A stretch of DNA of 64,000 nucleotides from the NCBI GenBank assembly GCA_965248775.1, contig OZ252150.1, forward strand, positions 2,480,001 to 2,544,000, given 5' to 3'. Shown one piece after another: positions 8,873-18,943 of this stretch. The translations under genes and the position numbers were made by a program. Below the pieces are notes generated by a model, which was given only the letters and a program-made list of their open reading frames with translations, was not told where the DNA came from and made no database searches. This DNA comes from JBHHUI01 sp965248775. Its GTDB lineage: Bacteria > Chloroflexota > Anaerolineae > Anaerolineales > JBHHUI01. The stretch's first letter is position 1. Every line of letters starts with the position of its first letter.

Positions 8873-10210
8873 ATGCCCGAAACTCTCCGAATCCTGCGCC
8901 ATAAGACTCCCGGTCTCGAGAATATCGCCGAGCTTGATGTTTATATTGAGAACGGCGGTTTCGGGGCCTATAAGCAAGTCGTGACTACAATGAAGCCACA
9001 AGAGGTCATCGACCTTATTAAGGCTTCGGGCCTGCGCGGCCGCGGTGGGGCGGGCTTCCCCACCGGCGTCAAATGGTCATTCCTGACGCCGGATCGTTTC
9101 CCACGCTATGTTGTCGCGAACTCCGATGAGTCTGAGCCGGGCACGTTTAAAGACCGCGAGATCATGGAGCGCAACCCCTTCCAATTTCTGGAAGGCCTGA
9201 TGATTGCATCCTATGCAGCACAGGCCAATGTGGCCTACAACTATTGCCGGGGCGAGTTCTGGGAACTCGTGGCTGTGCTCGATGAGAAGTTCGCCGAACT
9301 TCATACGCATGGTTTCCTCGGCAAAGGCATATTGGGCACGGACTACGATCTGGAAATCCATAATCATCTCGGTGCAGGCGCCTATATTTGCGGCGAAGAA
9401 TCGGCAATGCTGGAATCGCTTGAGGGCAAGCTGGGGCAACCGCGCATCAAGCCACCCTTTCCGGCAGACCGCGGACTTTATCAGCAGCCCACAGTTATCA
9501 ACAATACCGAGACACTCGCCAACGTTCCGTTGATTATTACGAACGGTGCGGACTGGTATCGGGAAGTCGGTACGGAAGATAGTCCCGGCACAAAGATTAT
9601 GTGTCTGTCCGGGCATGTGGAAAACTCCGGTAATTACGAGGTGCCTTTCGGCGTCAGTTTCCGGGAATTGATTTACGACGTTGCTGGTGGCATTCCTGGT
9701 GGGAAGGAACTGAAAGCGATTTTGCCCTCCGGCGCCTCGGCACCCATCCTGCCTGCGACGGATAAAGTGCTCGATACGGCTTTGACGTACGAAGATGTGA
9801 GTGCTATCGGATCGCAATTGGGCTCGGCTTCCATCATCCTGATGGACGAGAGCGTAGACATTTCGTGGGCTGCCCTGAAAACAACGACTTTTTTCGAACA
9901 CGAGTCTTGTGGCAAATGTACGCCTTGTCGCGAGGGGACGTACTGGATGCTCAATATTCTGAAACGGGTTTCCATGGAAAAAGCGACTGCTGCTGATATT
10001 AAATTGTTGAACGATGTGGCTGGGCAAATTGTGGGCAAGTGTCTGTGCCCGCTGGGGGATTTCTCGACAAGTCCGGTGGTCTCCGGGCTCAAACTTTTCA
10101 TGGACGACTTCGGGGATCATACTCCAGAAGCCAAGAAGGCAGCAGCCAAAAAAGCAGCCGCTGCCAAGAAGGCGGCTACCAAGCGTGCGCCGGCGAAAGT
10201 CGCGGCCTGA
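8873..10210 (+). CDS. nuoF: NADH-quinone oxidoreductase subunit F, with basic tail
   Basis: This 51-kDa subunit binds NADH, FMN and cluster N3. The 445 residues have the glycine-rich flavin/NADH motif GLRGRGGAGFPTG (about 53-65), the acidic NSDESEPGTFKDR (83-95), GAGAYICGEESAML (168-180), and [4Fe-4S] ligands Cys346, Cys349, Cys352 and Cys392. The catalytic part ends near residue 415. Residues about 421-445 are a run of Lys/Ala repeats (KKAAAKKAAAAKK and similar), histone H1-like, which the standard subunit does not have. nuoG begins 14 bases downstream. Confidence 0.96.
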   Translation: MPETLRILRHKTPGLENIAELDVYIENGGFGAYKQVVTTMKPQEVIDLIKASGLRGRGGAGFPTGVKWSFLTPDRFPRYVVANSDESEPGTFKDREIMERNPFQFLEGLMIASYAAQANVAYNYCRGEFWELVAVLDEKFAELHTHGFLGKGILGTDYDLEIHNHLGAGAYICGEESAMLESLEGKLGQPRIKPPFPADRGLYQQPTVINNTETLANVPLIITNGADWYREVGTEDSPGTKIMCLSGHVENSGNYEVPFGVSFRELIYDVAGGIPGGKELKAILPSGASAPILPATDKVLDTALTYEDVSAIGSQLGSASIILMDESVDISWAALKTTTFFEHESCGKCTPCREGTYWMLNILKRVSMEKATAADIKLLNDVAGQIVGKCLCPLGDFSTSPVVSGLKLFMDDFGDHTPEAKKAAAKKAAAAKKAATKRAPAKVAA

Positions 10211-10224
10211 TATAGCGATTATTT

Positions 10225-12783
10225 ATGGCTGACGACGTCACGATCTTAATCGACGATCAGGAAGTCACCGTACCGGTTGGAACGCTGCTGGTAGATGCTG
10301 CCAAACAAATTGGCAACGACATCCCGGTCTTTTGCTACCATCCGAAGTTGGATCCCGTGGGCATGTGCCGCATGTGTCTGGTAGAAGTCGGAACACCCAT
10401 GCGTGACCGCGCTACAGGCGAATTGGTGATGGAAGATGGAACGCCTAAGATGGGCTGGCGTCCTGGTTTTGTCACCGCATGCACTGAACCCGTCTCTCCC
10501 GGCATGCAAGTCCGTTCTGCCAATGACAACGTCACCCGCGCCCGCAGGGATGTCGTCGAGTTCCTGCTCACGTCCCATCCGCTCGATTGTCCCATCTGTG
10601 ATAAGGGTGGCGAGTGCCCGCTGCAGAATCTCACCATGCAACATGGGCCTGGTTCGTCGCGCTTCATCGTCGACGAAAAATTCCGGCTTGACAAACACGT
10701 ACCCCTTGGCGACCTCATCTACCTCGACCGCGAGCGTTGCATCCAGTGTGCGCGTTGCACGCGCTTCCAGGAAGAGATCGCGGACGACGCCGTCATCGGC
10801 TTTGAGGAACGCGGGCGGGCGTTGCAGATCGTGAGCTATTCCGAGCCCGGCTTCGACAGCTACTTTTCCGGCAACACCACCGACATCTGTCCGGTAGGTG
10901 CGCTCACGACAGCGGACTTCCGTTTCGGCGCGCGGCCGTGGGAGTTGCAACATTCCGCCTCGATTTGCCCGCACTGCCCGGTAGGTTGCAACATACATTT
11001 GAATACGCGTCGCTCCGGCCTCACGGGCAACAACGTTGTCAAGCGCGTGATGCCGCGCCAGAACGAACTGGTCAACGAAATCTGGATCTGCGACAAGGGC
11101 CGCTTCGGACATCATTTCGCCACGAGTGACGAGCGCATAACCGCGCCGATGATCCGTAACGAAGCCGGTGAACTGATTGAGGCCACTTGGGACGAAGCGC
11201 TCGATCTGGTCGCGGAGAAGATGCGCGCTGCCGAAGGTTCGATTGCCGGGCTGGCCGGCGAGCGCCTTTCAAACGAAGATCTATTCAACTTCCGCGGACT
11301 GATCGAAGGCGGCGGCGGCCGCGTGGCCCAATGGCCCGGAACGATGGGCGGTGGCGATCTGGTGCAGCAGTTCGGCGTCGGCGTCGGAACCGATATCGCG
11401 AATGTGGGCACAAACACAGTTATCCTCGTCGTCGCGAGCGACCTGGCGGAAGAAGCGCCGGTGTGGTGGTTGCGCATAAAGCAGGCCGCTACCAAGCAGG
11501 GCGCCACGCTCGACAAAAGCTGTGCCACCCTCATCGTTGCGAACGCACGTCCTACCAAATTGGACCGCTACGCAAAACATGCGTTGCGCTATACATATGG
11601 TGAGGAAGCTCACACGATGCTCATGCTGGCACATGCAGCTGCCGGCGATAAGGCCGGACTAGCAGCCAGCATTGCTGGTAGCGCTGGGGAAGATATTAGC
11701 GCTGCCGGAGAAGCGATTGCTAACGCAGAGAATTTGATTGTCTTTTTCGGCGGTGAAGGGTTAGACCACAACGGTTCGAATGGGCTTGCGCAGGCTTGTG
11801 CGACACTACTGGTTGCCACCGGGCACGTAGGGCGCGCAAATAATGGGCTGATCCCGGTATGGCCGCACAACAATACGCAGGGCGCCTGGGACATGGGTGT
11901 GCCGGCGGCAGGAGTGTCGGGTTCGGAATTTGCGGGCGACGCCCAAGTTGTGCTTGCCGCTGGTGCCGACCCGCTCGGAGATTGGGACGCGTGGCAGGCT
12001 CCGCACTTCATGGTCGCGATCGAACTGTTTATGACGGCCACCGCTGAAAAGGCAGACGTGATCCTGCCGGCGCAATCCTTTGTCGAACGAGAAGGTACAT
12101 TCACAAACGGCGAACGACGCGTGCAGCGCTTTTATCCGGCCATGTCTCCCAAGGGACAGTCGCGTGCGGATTGGCAACTCTTCGGCCAAATTGGGGAACG
12201 TCTCGGCCAAGGCGATTGCCCACCATCTGCCGCATCTGTTTTCGCCCAGATTGCGCGTGAAGTTCCGCAATACGCAGCTCTGTCGTATCAGATGCTTGCA
12301 CAGGTGTCGGAGCAACTCCCAGACGTAGGTGGGGACGATCTTTATTATGGTGGCACGTCCTTCAAAAACACCGCCGGGATGGGCATGCAGTATCCCTCCA
12401 GAGCCGAGCAGCGTCTTCAGGCGGGCGACGACAGCTCAGATGGTGCTGCCGCTATCCCGGACATTGAACCGGCGCAGTCTCCAGTGGGCGAACTGATTGC
12501 AATCCCGATTTCGGTTTTATACGATCATGGAACTACTTTCAAGCCGTCCGATTTAATGCACACGCATATTCCAGACGCCTATGTGGATCTCAACGTAGAA
12601 GATGCAACGAAGCTCAATATCGACGATGGTGACGTGATTACTGTCGAAGTTGGTCAGGCTCAACTTAAGGTTGTTGCACATGTCAACGGCCGCGCGCCAG
12701 CGGGTGCAATGCTCCTGCCGCAAAGTATGGGCGGGCCTGGACTGCTCGGCGCGCAACCCGCGAAAGTGGTGCAGGTAGGCTAA
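10225..12783 (+). CDS. nuoG: NADH-quinone oxidoreductase subunit G
   Basis: This is the largest peripheral-arm subunit, an electron wire from NuoF to NuoB. The 852 residues start with a [2Fe-2S] ferredoxin domain (PVFCYHPKLDPVGMCRMC near 30-50). A His/Cys-ligated cluster segment follows (HPLDCPICDKGGECPLQ near 113), then a 4Fe-4S segment (CIQCARCTRFQEEI near 173). The molybdopterin-oxidoreductase-like domain begins with CPHCPVGCNI near 248; it retains the fold but serves structurally. The C-terminal MopB-like domain (about 730-850) is present. It is followed by nuoH after a two-base gap, consistent with translational coupling. Confidence 0.96.
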   Translation: MADDVTILIDDQEVTVPVGTLLVDAAKQIGNDIPVFCYHPKLDPVGMCRMCLVEVGTPMRDRATGELVMEDGTPKMGWRPGFVTACTEPVSPGMQVRSANDNVTRARRDVVEFLLTSHPLDCPICDKGGECPLQNLTMQHGPGSSRFIVDEKFRLDKHVPLGDLIYLDRERCIQCARCTRFQEEIADDAVIGFEERGRALQIVSYSEPGFDSYFSGNTTDICPVGALTTADFRFGARPWELQHSASICPHCPVGCNIHLNTRRSGLTGNNVVKRVMPRQNELVNEIWICDKGRFGHHFATSDERITAPMIRNEAGELIEATWDEALDLVAEKMRAAEGSIAGLAGERLSNEDLFNFRGLIEGGGGRVAQWPGTMGGGDLVQQFGVGVGTDIANVGTNTVILVVASDLAEEAPVWWLRIKQAATKQGATLDKSCATLIVANARPTKLDRYAKHALRYTYGEEAHTMLMLAHAAAGDKAGLAASIAGSAGEDISAAGEAIANAENLIVFFGGEGLDHNGSNGLAQACATLLVATGHVGRANNGLIPVWPHNNTQGAWDMGVPAAGVSGSEFAGDAQVVLAAGADPLGDWDAWQAPHFMVAIELFMTATAEKADVILPAQSFVEREGTFTNGERRVQRFYPAMSPKGQSRADWQLFGQIGERLGQGDCPPSAASVFAQIAREVPQYAALSYQMLAQVSEQLPDVGGDDLYYGGTSFKNTAGMGMQYPSRAEQRLQAGDDSSDGAAAIPDIEPAQSPVGELIAIPISVLYDHGTTFKPSDLMHTHIPDAYVDLNVEDATKLNIDDGDVITVEVGQAQLKVVAHVNGRAPAGAMLLPQSMGGPGLLGAQPAKVVQVG

Positions 12784-12785
12784 CT

Positions 12786-13802
12786 ATGCCATTGGCAGAG
12801 ATCGGCGCCGTTGCACTTGAAGCGCTCATCAAGAGCGTACTCATGGTCTTTACGCTGCTCACCGGCTTCGCATATATGACACTGGCCGAGCGCAAAGTCG
12901 TAGCGTGGATGCAGGTACGGTTGGGCCCCAATCGCGCCGGGCCGTGGGGGTTGCTACAGCCGGCTGCGGATGGCATCAAACTGCTCTTCAAAGAGGAATT
13001 CATCCCGGCCAGTGCAAACAAGTTCATCTTCATTCTGGCTCCGATCCTGACGGTGATCCCGGCGCTGATCATTCTTGCCGTGGTGCCGATTGGCCCGGAT
13101 GTAGAGCTGTTCGGGCGCACGATCCGGCTGGGCATCTCCGACATTAATGTGGGCGTGCTGTACATTCTTTCAGTCGCCTCGATTGCCGTTTATGGCATCG
13201 TGCTGGCGGGGTGGTCGTCTGCCAACAAATATTCCATGATGGGCGGCTTGCGCTCTTCCGCGCAAATGGTAAGTTATGAAATCGCACTGGGGCTTTCCCT
13301 CGTCGGGCCGATCCTGCTGGCCGGTTCGATGAGCTTCAAAGATATTGTCGTCGCGCAACAGAATTCGACCTGGTTTGTCCTGACCCAACCGATTGGTGCT
13401 CTAGTTTTCTTTCTGGCTGCGTTGGCAGAAGTGAATCGCTCACCCTTCGATATGCCAGAGGCCGAACAGGAGCTCACGGCTGGTTACCATACTGAATACT
13501 CGGGCATGAAATTTTCGCTGTTCTTCATGGCCGAATACATCAAGATGATCGCCGTCAGCGCGATTGGCGTCAGCCTGTTTCTGGGTGGGTACCTGGGGCC
13601 GTTTGTGGGTCAGATTCCGTGGCTCGGCATCGTTTACTTCTCATTGAAGACGGCCTCCCTGCTGTTCATCATGATATGGATTCGAGCTACGTTCCCGCGC
13701 ATGCGTTACGACCAGTTGATGGACTTTGGCTGGAAAGCAATGTTGCCGTTGGCACTTGCGAATGTGGTAATTACTGCCCTTGTTGTCGTGCTATCCGCGT
13801 AA
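12786..13802 (+). CDS. nuoH: NADH-quinone oxidoreductase subunit H
   Basis: This membrane subunit forms much of the quinone channel at the arm junction. Its 338 residues contain about eight hydrophobic helices. Family motifs are YMTLAERKVVAWMQVRLGPN (about 29-48), AEVNRSPFDMPEAEQELTAG (about 215-234) and IRATFPRMRYDQLM near the C-terminus. Length and motifs are typical. nuoI starts nine bases after the stop. Confidence 0.97.
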   Translation: MPLAEIGAVALEALIKSVLMVFTLLTGFAYMTLAERKVVAWMQVRLGPNRAGPWGLLQPAADGIKLLFKEEFIPASANKFIFILAPILTVIPALIILAVVPIGPDVELFGRTIRLGISDINVGVLYILSVASIAVYGIVLAGWSSANKYSMMGGLRSSAQMVSYEIALGLSLVGPILLAGSMSFKDIVVAQQNSTWFVLTQPIGALVFFLAALAEVNRSPFDMPEAEQELTAGYHTEYSGMKFSLFFMAEYIKMIAVSAIGVSLFLGGYLGPFVGQIPWLGIVYFSLKTASLLFIMIWIRATFPRMRYDQLMDFGWKAMLPLALANVVITALVVVLSA

Positions 13803-13811
13803 GGTGCGCAT

Positions 13812-14312
13812 ATGTTTATCGAGTTGATGAAAGGACTGGGCACCACCCTCAAGCATATGTTTGAGGAGCCGATCACAATTGAATATCCCGAAGTTAAACG
13901 ACCCGTCCACTCGCGCTTTAAAGGGCGCCACGAACTTAAGCGCTACGATAACGGCCTCGAAAAATGTATCGGCTGTTCGTTGTGCGCCGCCGCGTGTCCG
14001 GCTGATGCGATATTTGTGGAAGGCGCGGAGAACACCGACGACACGCGTTATTCACCGGGCGAACGCTATGCGCAAGTCTATGAAATCAACATGTTGCGCT
14101 GTATTTTCTGCGGATACTGTGAAGATGCCTGTCCGACAGAGGCGATCGTGCTGGAAAGTAACTACGAGCTTTCTTACTACGATCGCGAAAGCGCAATTTA
14201 TACAAAAGAAATGCTGATCGTTCCGGTACCGGATGGCGCCTCGGACACGCCGCAACAGGTCGAACCGGGTGAATATCGCTGGTCAATACCGGATATGCAG
14301 GACCCGGTTTGA
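13812..14312 (+). CDS. nuoI: NADH-quinone oxidoreductase subunit I
   Basis: This ferredoxin-like peripheral subunit carries clusters N6a and N6b. The 166 residues have two classical [4Fe-4S] motifs: Cys52, 55, 58 and 62 (CIGCSLCAAACP) and Cys97, 100, 103 and 107 (CIFCGYCEDACP). An amphipathic N-terminal segment precedes them. A 107-base spacer with a short hairpin and reiterated TCTCC motifs lies between it and nuoJ. Confidence 0.97.
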   Translation: MFIELMKGLGTTLKHMFEEPITIEYPEVKRPVHSRFKGRHELKRYDNGLEKCIGCSLCAAACPADAIFVEGAENTDDTRYSPGERYAQVYEINMLRCIFCGYCEDACPTEAIVLESNYELSYYDRESAIYTKEMLIVPVPDGASDTPQQVEPGEYRWSIPDMQDPV

Positions 14313-14419
14313 GCAGTTAGGGGGAAATGGGTAGTTAACAGTCGGAGGCTAGAGATTAGGGTCTGGAGATTAATACAATCTCCTTTCTCCAATCTTCAAT
14401 CTCCATTTACTCCAAACTC
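14313..14419. repeat. Hairpin and reiterated spacer between nuoI and nuoJ
   Basis: The spacer holds a perfect 7-bp inverted repeat, GGAGATT (14365-14371) and AATCTCC (14377-14383), with a 5-base loop. Further copies of AATCT and CTCC follow up to 14405. No coding potential is seen. Similar low-complexity spacers recur at 17346-17416 and 18944-19016 within the same operon. Confidence 0.6.
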
Positions 14420-14977
14420 ATGACGTTGGAACTCGTTCTCTTCATCGCCCTTGGGGCCATCGCGATCGTGGCGGCATTAGGGATGCTGTTTAGCACCAAT
14501 GCGATCTATTCGGCGCTCTTTCTGATTTTAAATTTTGCTGTGATTGCGGTGTTCTATCTGATTTTGGGAGCACCATTTATCGCGATGGTGCAAATTACGA
14601 TTTACGCCGGCGCTATCATGGTCCTGTTCCTGTTTGTGATCATGTTGCTCGGTGCAGAGCAACTTCGGCAAACTGAGCAACGCTTGCGCTGGCAACGTCC
14701 GCTAGCGATCATCCTCGGCTTGGCCTTGCTTGGCCTGGCGAGTTTTGTGCTTCTGTCGCAAGGAATCGGCACGGCGCCCGGAATCCCGCCCGCGGCTGAT
14801 TTGTTCGGTAGTCCGGGCGTAATCGGTGATCGCCTGTTCAACAAATATCTGCTGCCCTTCGAAGTGACCTCTGTTTTACTCCTGGTTGCGATGATTGGTG
14901 CTGTGGTGCTGACGATCTCGGGTGAACGCAAAAAGAAACGGCAACGCAGCGTACGCCGCGAAAGCCCGCCAGTATGA
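14420..14977 (+). CDS. nuoJ: NADH-quinone oxidoreductase subunit J
   Basis: This hydrophobic subunit of the proton-pumping membrane arm has five predicted helices in 185 residues. The conserved segment YAGAIMVLFLFVIMLLG sits in helix three, the helix that changes conformation in complex I turnover. The C-terminus is basic. Its stop overlaps the nuoK start (ATGA at 14974-14977), so the two are translationally coupled. Confidence 0.94.
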   Translation: MTLELVLFIALGAIAIVAALGMLFSTNAIYSALFLILNFAVIAVFYLILGAPFIAMVQITIYAGAIMVLFLFVIMLLGAEQLRQTEQRLRWQRPLAIILGLALLGLASFVLLSQGIGTAPGIPPAADLFGSPGVIGDRLFNKYLLPFEVTSVLLLVAMIGAVVLTISGERKKKRQRSVRRESPPV

Positions 14978-15276
14978 TTCCGACCAGCTATTACGTCATC
15001 CTTTCGGCAATCCTGTTTACTCTGGGCGTGCTCGGCGTCCTGCTCCGCCGCAATGCGATTATTATTTTCATGTCCGTGGAATTGATGCTCAATTCAGCGA
15101 ATCTGGCATTTGTGGCCTTCGCGCGAGAGTTTGCTTCGGTTGACGGCCAAATTATTGTCTTTTTCGTGTTGACTGTTGCTGCCGCCGAGGTAGCTGTTGG
15201 ACTGGCGTTGATCGTCGCGATATTCCGTAACAAGTCATCGATCAGTATCGATGAAGTGAACCAGCTAAAAGGCTAA
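14974..15276 (+). CDS. nuoK: NADH-quinone oxidoreductase subunit K
   Basis: This is the smallest membrane-arm subunit, homologous to MrpC. Its 100 residues form three helices. The conserved buried glutamates are present in SVELMLNSANLAFVAFAR and in AAAEVAVGLALIVAIFR. The start overlaps the nuoJ stop by four bases. nuoL follows after 38 bases. Confidence 0.96.
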   Translation: MIPTSYYVILSAILFTLGVLGVLLRRNAIIIFMSVELMLNSANLAFVAFAREFASVDGQIIVFFVLTVAAAEVAVGLALIVAIFRNKSSISIDEVNQLKG

Positions 15277-15314
15277 ATGTCGACAATCGACCGCCAATTA
15301 TTTACTACGCACTG

Positions 15315-17345
15315 ATGACTGAACTCGCACCCCTCTTACTAGTTTTCCCTGTAGCCGGACTGCTGCTTAACCTGCTCTTTGGCAAACGCATGGACGAGCG
15401 CTGGATCGGCATCGTCGGTAGTGGTGCTTCCGGTCTTTCCTTCGTTATCGCTGTGCTGCTCGGCGTCAGGTTAGCCGGACAAGAATACGAATCAACCTCT
15501 GTTTTACTGGCAGACTGGATCACGATTGGCGAGCTGCATATTCCCTGGGAGATGCGCATCGACACGCTTTCTGTGACGATGATGTTGCTGGTCACAGGGG
15601 TGGGCTCGCTGATCCATATCTACGCCATCGGCTATATGCACGGCGATAAGCGCTTCCAACGCTTCTTCATTTATCTCAACCTGTTCATCACGGCGATGCT
15701 GGTGCTTGTTTCCGGCAACAATTACCTGATGCTGTTTGTCGGTTGGGAAGGTGTCGGTCTGGCATCGTACTTACTGATCGGATTCTGGTTTGACCGGGAG
15801 GGGGATGGCCTTGCCAATTCCCGCGCTGGTCGCAAGGCTTTCATTGTCAATCGGGTGGGGGATTTTGGCTTTTTAATCGCCATGTTCCTCGTATTCTGGG
15901 CTGTGGGCTCGCTCGAATTCGAAGCTGTCTTTGAATGGTTTGAGCATCATGGTGCCGAAGTCGCTGGGCTGGCAACAGCAGTCACGCTACTATTCCTGGT
16001 GGGTGTGGCTGGCAAGTCGGCGCAAATACCGCTCTTCGTATGGCTGCCGGATGCAATGGCCGGGCCGACGCCGGTGTCGGCTCTTATCCATGCCGCCACA
16101 ATGGTGACAGCGGGTGTGTATCTAGTTGCGCGTTCGGGGCCGATCTTCGATCTTGCTCCTGTCTCGCAAACGGTCGTCGCACTAGTGGGTGCGGGCACGG
16201 CGTTTATCGCCGGGACGATTGCTATGGCGCAATGGGACATCAAGCGCGTGTTGGCCTATTCCACCATCAGCCAGCTTGGTTTCATGGTGGCCGCTGTTGG
16301 TCTGGGCGGTTATGTGGCGGGCATGTTCCATTTGCTTACACACGGTTTCTTCAAGGCATTGCTTTTCCTTTCAGCCGGGTCGGTAATTCACGGTGTGGAG
16401 CATGGAGTGCACGAAGTTCACGACCACGTCGATGCACAAGACATGCGTGTAATGGGTGGCTTGCGACACAAGATGAAGATCACCTTCGGGGTCTACGTGA
16501 TCGGGTCCCTGGCATTGGCAGGGGTCTTCCCACTGGCAGGCTTCTGGTCTAAGGATGAGATCCTGGCAGATGCCTGGGAAGTCGGCTCTCACGGTGCGGG
16601 CCATGGTTGGCTCGTGTACGCATTACTGGCAATCGCAGCCTTCTTCACGGCCTTTTACATGGCGCGCCAGATTTTCCTGGTCTTCTTCGGCGAAGCGCGG
16701 ACGGAAGCGGCAAAGCACGCGCACGAGAATCCACCGACGATGACGGTGCCGCTGATCATTCTCGCTGGTATGTCAATTGTCGGTGGGGCAATGAATCTGC
16801 CGGGTGTGCACACGTTGGGGCGCTGGCTGGAACACACAAATCATTTCTTCCATACGATTGATTTCAACATCACCGTTGCACTGATATCCACGGTTATCGC
16901 ATTGAGCGGGATTGCGCTCGGCTATGTCATTTACTATCGCCGTCCGCTGGCGAGCGCTGACTCACCAGATCAGTTGCAGAAGGCACTGGGTCCGCTATTC
17001 TCCTTTTTGCATGGAAAATGGTTTGTGGATGAGTTGTACCACCTGATTATCATCCGCCCGTATGAATGGGCGGCGCGCTTCTTTGGCTTCACAGTGGACT
17101 GGAATTTCTGGCACGATTTCGTGCACGACACGCTCATTGCTGGAACGTTTCGCGGCGGTTCAGCGTTTCTGGCCGAACCGGTGGATAAGGGCATCATCGA
17201 TAATTTCTTCGATGGTTTGGCGAAGCTCACGCGCCTGATTGCCACACGTGTGTTGCGTCCGTTGCAGACTGGTTTTGTGCGCAATTACGCCTTGGGCGTT
17301 CTACTGGGTGTGGTGGTATTGATGGGCTACTTCTTAATGCGATGA
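15315..17345 (+). CDS. nuoL: NADH-quinone oxidoreductase subunit L
   Basis: This is the distal antiporter-like proton pump of complex I, 676 residues with about 15-16 helices. Signature regions are NYLMLFVGWEGVGLASYLLI, KSAQIPLFVWLPDAMAGPTP (pump lysine) and THGFFKALLFLSAGS. The C-terminal part (about 560-676) is the long lateral helix plus a terminal anchor helix. Length is slightly above the E. coli protein. A 71-base repetitive spacer separates it from nuoM. Confidence 0.96.
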   Translation: MTELAPLLLVFPVAGLLLNLLFGKRMDERWIGIVGSGASGLSFVIAVLLGVRLAGQEYESTSVLLADWITIGELHIPWEMRIDTLSVTMMLLVTGVGSLIHIYAIGYMHGDKRFQRFFIYLNLFITAMLVLVSGNNYLMLFVGWEGVGLASYLLIGFWFDREGDGLANSRAGRKAFIVNRVGDFGFLIAMFLVFWAVGSLEFEAVFEWFEHHGAEVAGLATAVTLLFLVGVAGKSAQIPLFVWLPDAMAGPTPVSALIHAATMVTAGVYLVARSGPIFDLAPVSQTVVALVGAGTAFIAGTIAMAQWDIKRVLAYSTISQLGFMVAAVGLGGYVAGMFHLLTHGFFKALLFLSAGSVIHGVEHGVHEVHDHVDAQDMRVMGGLRHKMKITFGVYVIGSLALAGVFPLAGFWSKDEILADAWEVGSHGAGHGWLVYALLAIAAFFTAFYMARQIFLVFFGEARTEAAKHAHENPPTMTVPLIILAGMSIVGGAMNLPGVHTLGRWLEHTNHFFHTIDFNITVALISTVIALSGIALGYVIYYRRPLASADSPDQLQKALGPLFSFLHGKWFVDELYHLIIIRPYEWAARFFGFTVDWNFWHDFVHDTLIAGTFRGGSAFLAEPVDKGIIDNFFDGLAKLTRLIATRVLRPLQTGFVRNYALGVLLGVVVLMGYFLMR

Positions 17346-17416
17346 ATCAACAATGAACACTATTCAAGCCCCTGCGCGGCATTGTCAATTGTTCATTGTC
17401 AATTGAGAATTGACTT
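17346..17416. repeat. Repetitive spacer between nuoL and nuoM
   Basis: The 71-base gap contains two direct copies of ATTGTCAATTG (17381-17391 and 17395-17405). It also contains an inverted pair, CAATGAAC (17351-17358) and GTTCATTG (17391-17398). It can fold into a hairpin. No gene is present. Confidence 0.6.
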
Positions 17417-18943
17417 ATGTCTGAACTCTTACGCTATCTCACATCAACATTGACCACTGTCACATTCTTCCCATTGGTGGGTGTGGTCATATTGCTCCTG
17501 ATCAACAAGGAACGCAAAGATCTGATCCGTTGGGTTGCCGTGATCACGGCGCTGGTTACATTCTTGTTGTCGCTGGGAATGCTGGCGCAGTTCGATGCGG
17601 GCGACCCAAATATGCAACTTGTAGTGCGCGCACCCTGGATTGAGATCGGCAATACTTGGCAGATCGACTTCCATCTGGGCGTGGACGGCATGAGCGTTTT
17701 GCTCGTATTACTGACAACGCTCCTGACGCCGATAGCAATCTTCGCTTCGTGGAAAGCCGTTGAAGAGCGCGTGAAGGAATACATGATCTTCTTCCTGCTT
17801 CTGGAAGTTGGCATGACCGGTGTCTTCGTCGCACTCAACTTGTTCCTGTTCTACATCTTCTGGGAGTTCACGCTCGTGCCGATGTACTTCCTGATCGGCA
17901 TCTGGGGCGGCCCACGCCGAATTTATGCGGCCATCAAATTCTTCCTGTATACGATGGCCGGTTCGATCCTGATGCTGCTCGCCATAATTTGGCTTGGGAT
18001 TCATCAGGGCTCATTTGATTTCACCGAACTGGTGCGGATGGGCGGTATCCCACTGGACATTCAACGCTGGCTGTTCCTAGCGTTCGCGGCTGCTTTCGCC
18101 ATCAAAGTGCCGATGTGGCCGTTGCACTCATGGCTGCCCGACGCACACGTGGAAGCACCCACTGCCGGTTCGGTGATCCTGGCGGGTGTGCTCCTAAAGC
18201 TCGGTACGTATGGATTCCTGCGGTTCAATCTGGGGCTCTTCCCGGATGCCGCGAATTACTTCGCACCGACCATCGCAGTGTTGGCCGTGATCGGCATTAT
18301 CTACGGTGCGCTTGTCAGCTACCCGCAGTCGGATGTGAAAAAGCTGGTCGCTTATTCATCCGTCAGCCATCTTGGCTTTGTAATGCTCGGCCTGTTCGCG
18401 CTGAATAACCAGGGTATCCAGGGCGCCATCCTGCAGATGGTCAATCATGGTATCAGCACAGGGGCATTGTTCCTGCTCGTGGGGATGGTATATGAGCGCC
18501 GGCACACGCGCGAGATGTCTGAGTTTGGCGGCCTATGGAAAGTGATGCCGATCTTCGGTACGCTAACTCTGATTGTGACGCTGTCTTCGATGGGTTTGCC
18601 GGGCCTGAACGGTTTCGTGGGCGAGTTCACGATCCTGCTCGGTGCGTTCGGATCAGAAGCGCTCGGGTCACCGGTATATGCCATTTTGGCGGCAGTTGGT
18701 GTTATTCTGGCGGCGGTGTATTTACTCTCGATGTTCCAAAAGATTTTCCTGGGTATGCCGGACAATCCGAAAAACGAAGGTCTCAAAGATCTGAATTGGC
18801 GTGAGATCGTTGTGCTGGTGCCCTTACTGATTCTAATCTTCTGGATCGGACTCTATCCGCGGCCCTTTTTCAGCCTGATGAACGCCTCTGTCGATCAGCT
18901 TGCGACGGCGCTGAATAGTGTAACTGCGATTGCAATGCACTAA
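17417..18943 (+). CDS. nuoM: NADH-quinone oxidoreductase subunit M
   Basis: This is the middle antiporter-like proton pump, 508 residues and about 14 helices. FYIFWEFTLVPMYFLIGIWG carries the conserved TM5 glutamate, and AFAIKVPMWPLHSWLPDAHV holds the pump lysine. YSSVSHLGFVMLGLFA and NHGISTGALFLLVG are also typical. It is followed by a 73-base repetitive spacer before nuoN. Confidence 0.96.
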   Translation: MSELLRYLTSTLTTVTFFPLVGVVILLLINKERKDLIRWVAVITALVTFLLSLGMLAQFDAGDPNMQLVVRAPWIEIGNTWQIDFHLGVDGMSVLLVLLTTLLTPIAIFASWKAVEERVKEYMIFFLLLEVGMTGVFVALNLFLFYIFWEFTLVPMYFLIGIWGGPRRIYAAIKFFLYTMAGSILMLLAIIWLGIHQGSFDFTELVRMGGIPLDIQRWLFLAFAAAFAIKVPMWPLHSWLPDAHVEAPTAGSVILAGVLLKLGTYGFLRFNLGLFPDAANYFAPTIAVLAVIGIIYGALVSYPQSDVKKLVAYSSVSHLGFVMLGLFALNNQGIQGAILQMVNHGISTGALFLLVGMVYERRHTREMSEFGGLWKVMPIFGTLTLIVTLSSMGLPGLNGFVGEFTILLGAFGSEALGSPVYAILAAVGVILAAVYLLSMFQKIFLGMPDNPKNEGLKDLNWREIVVLVPLLILIFWIGLYPRPFFSLMNASVDQLATALNSVTAIAMH

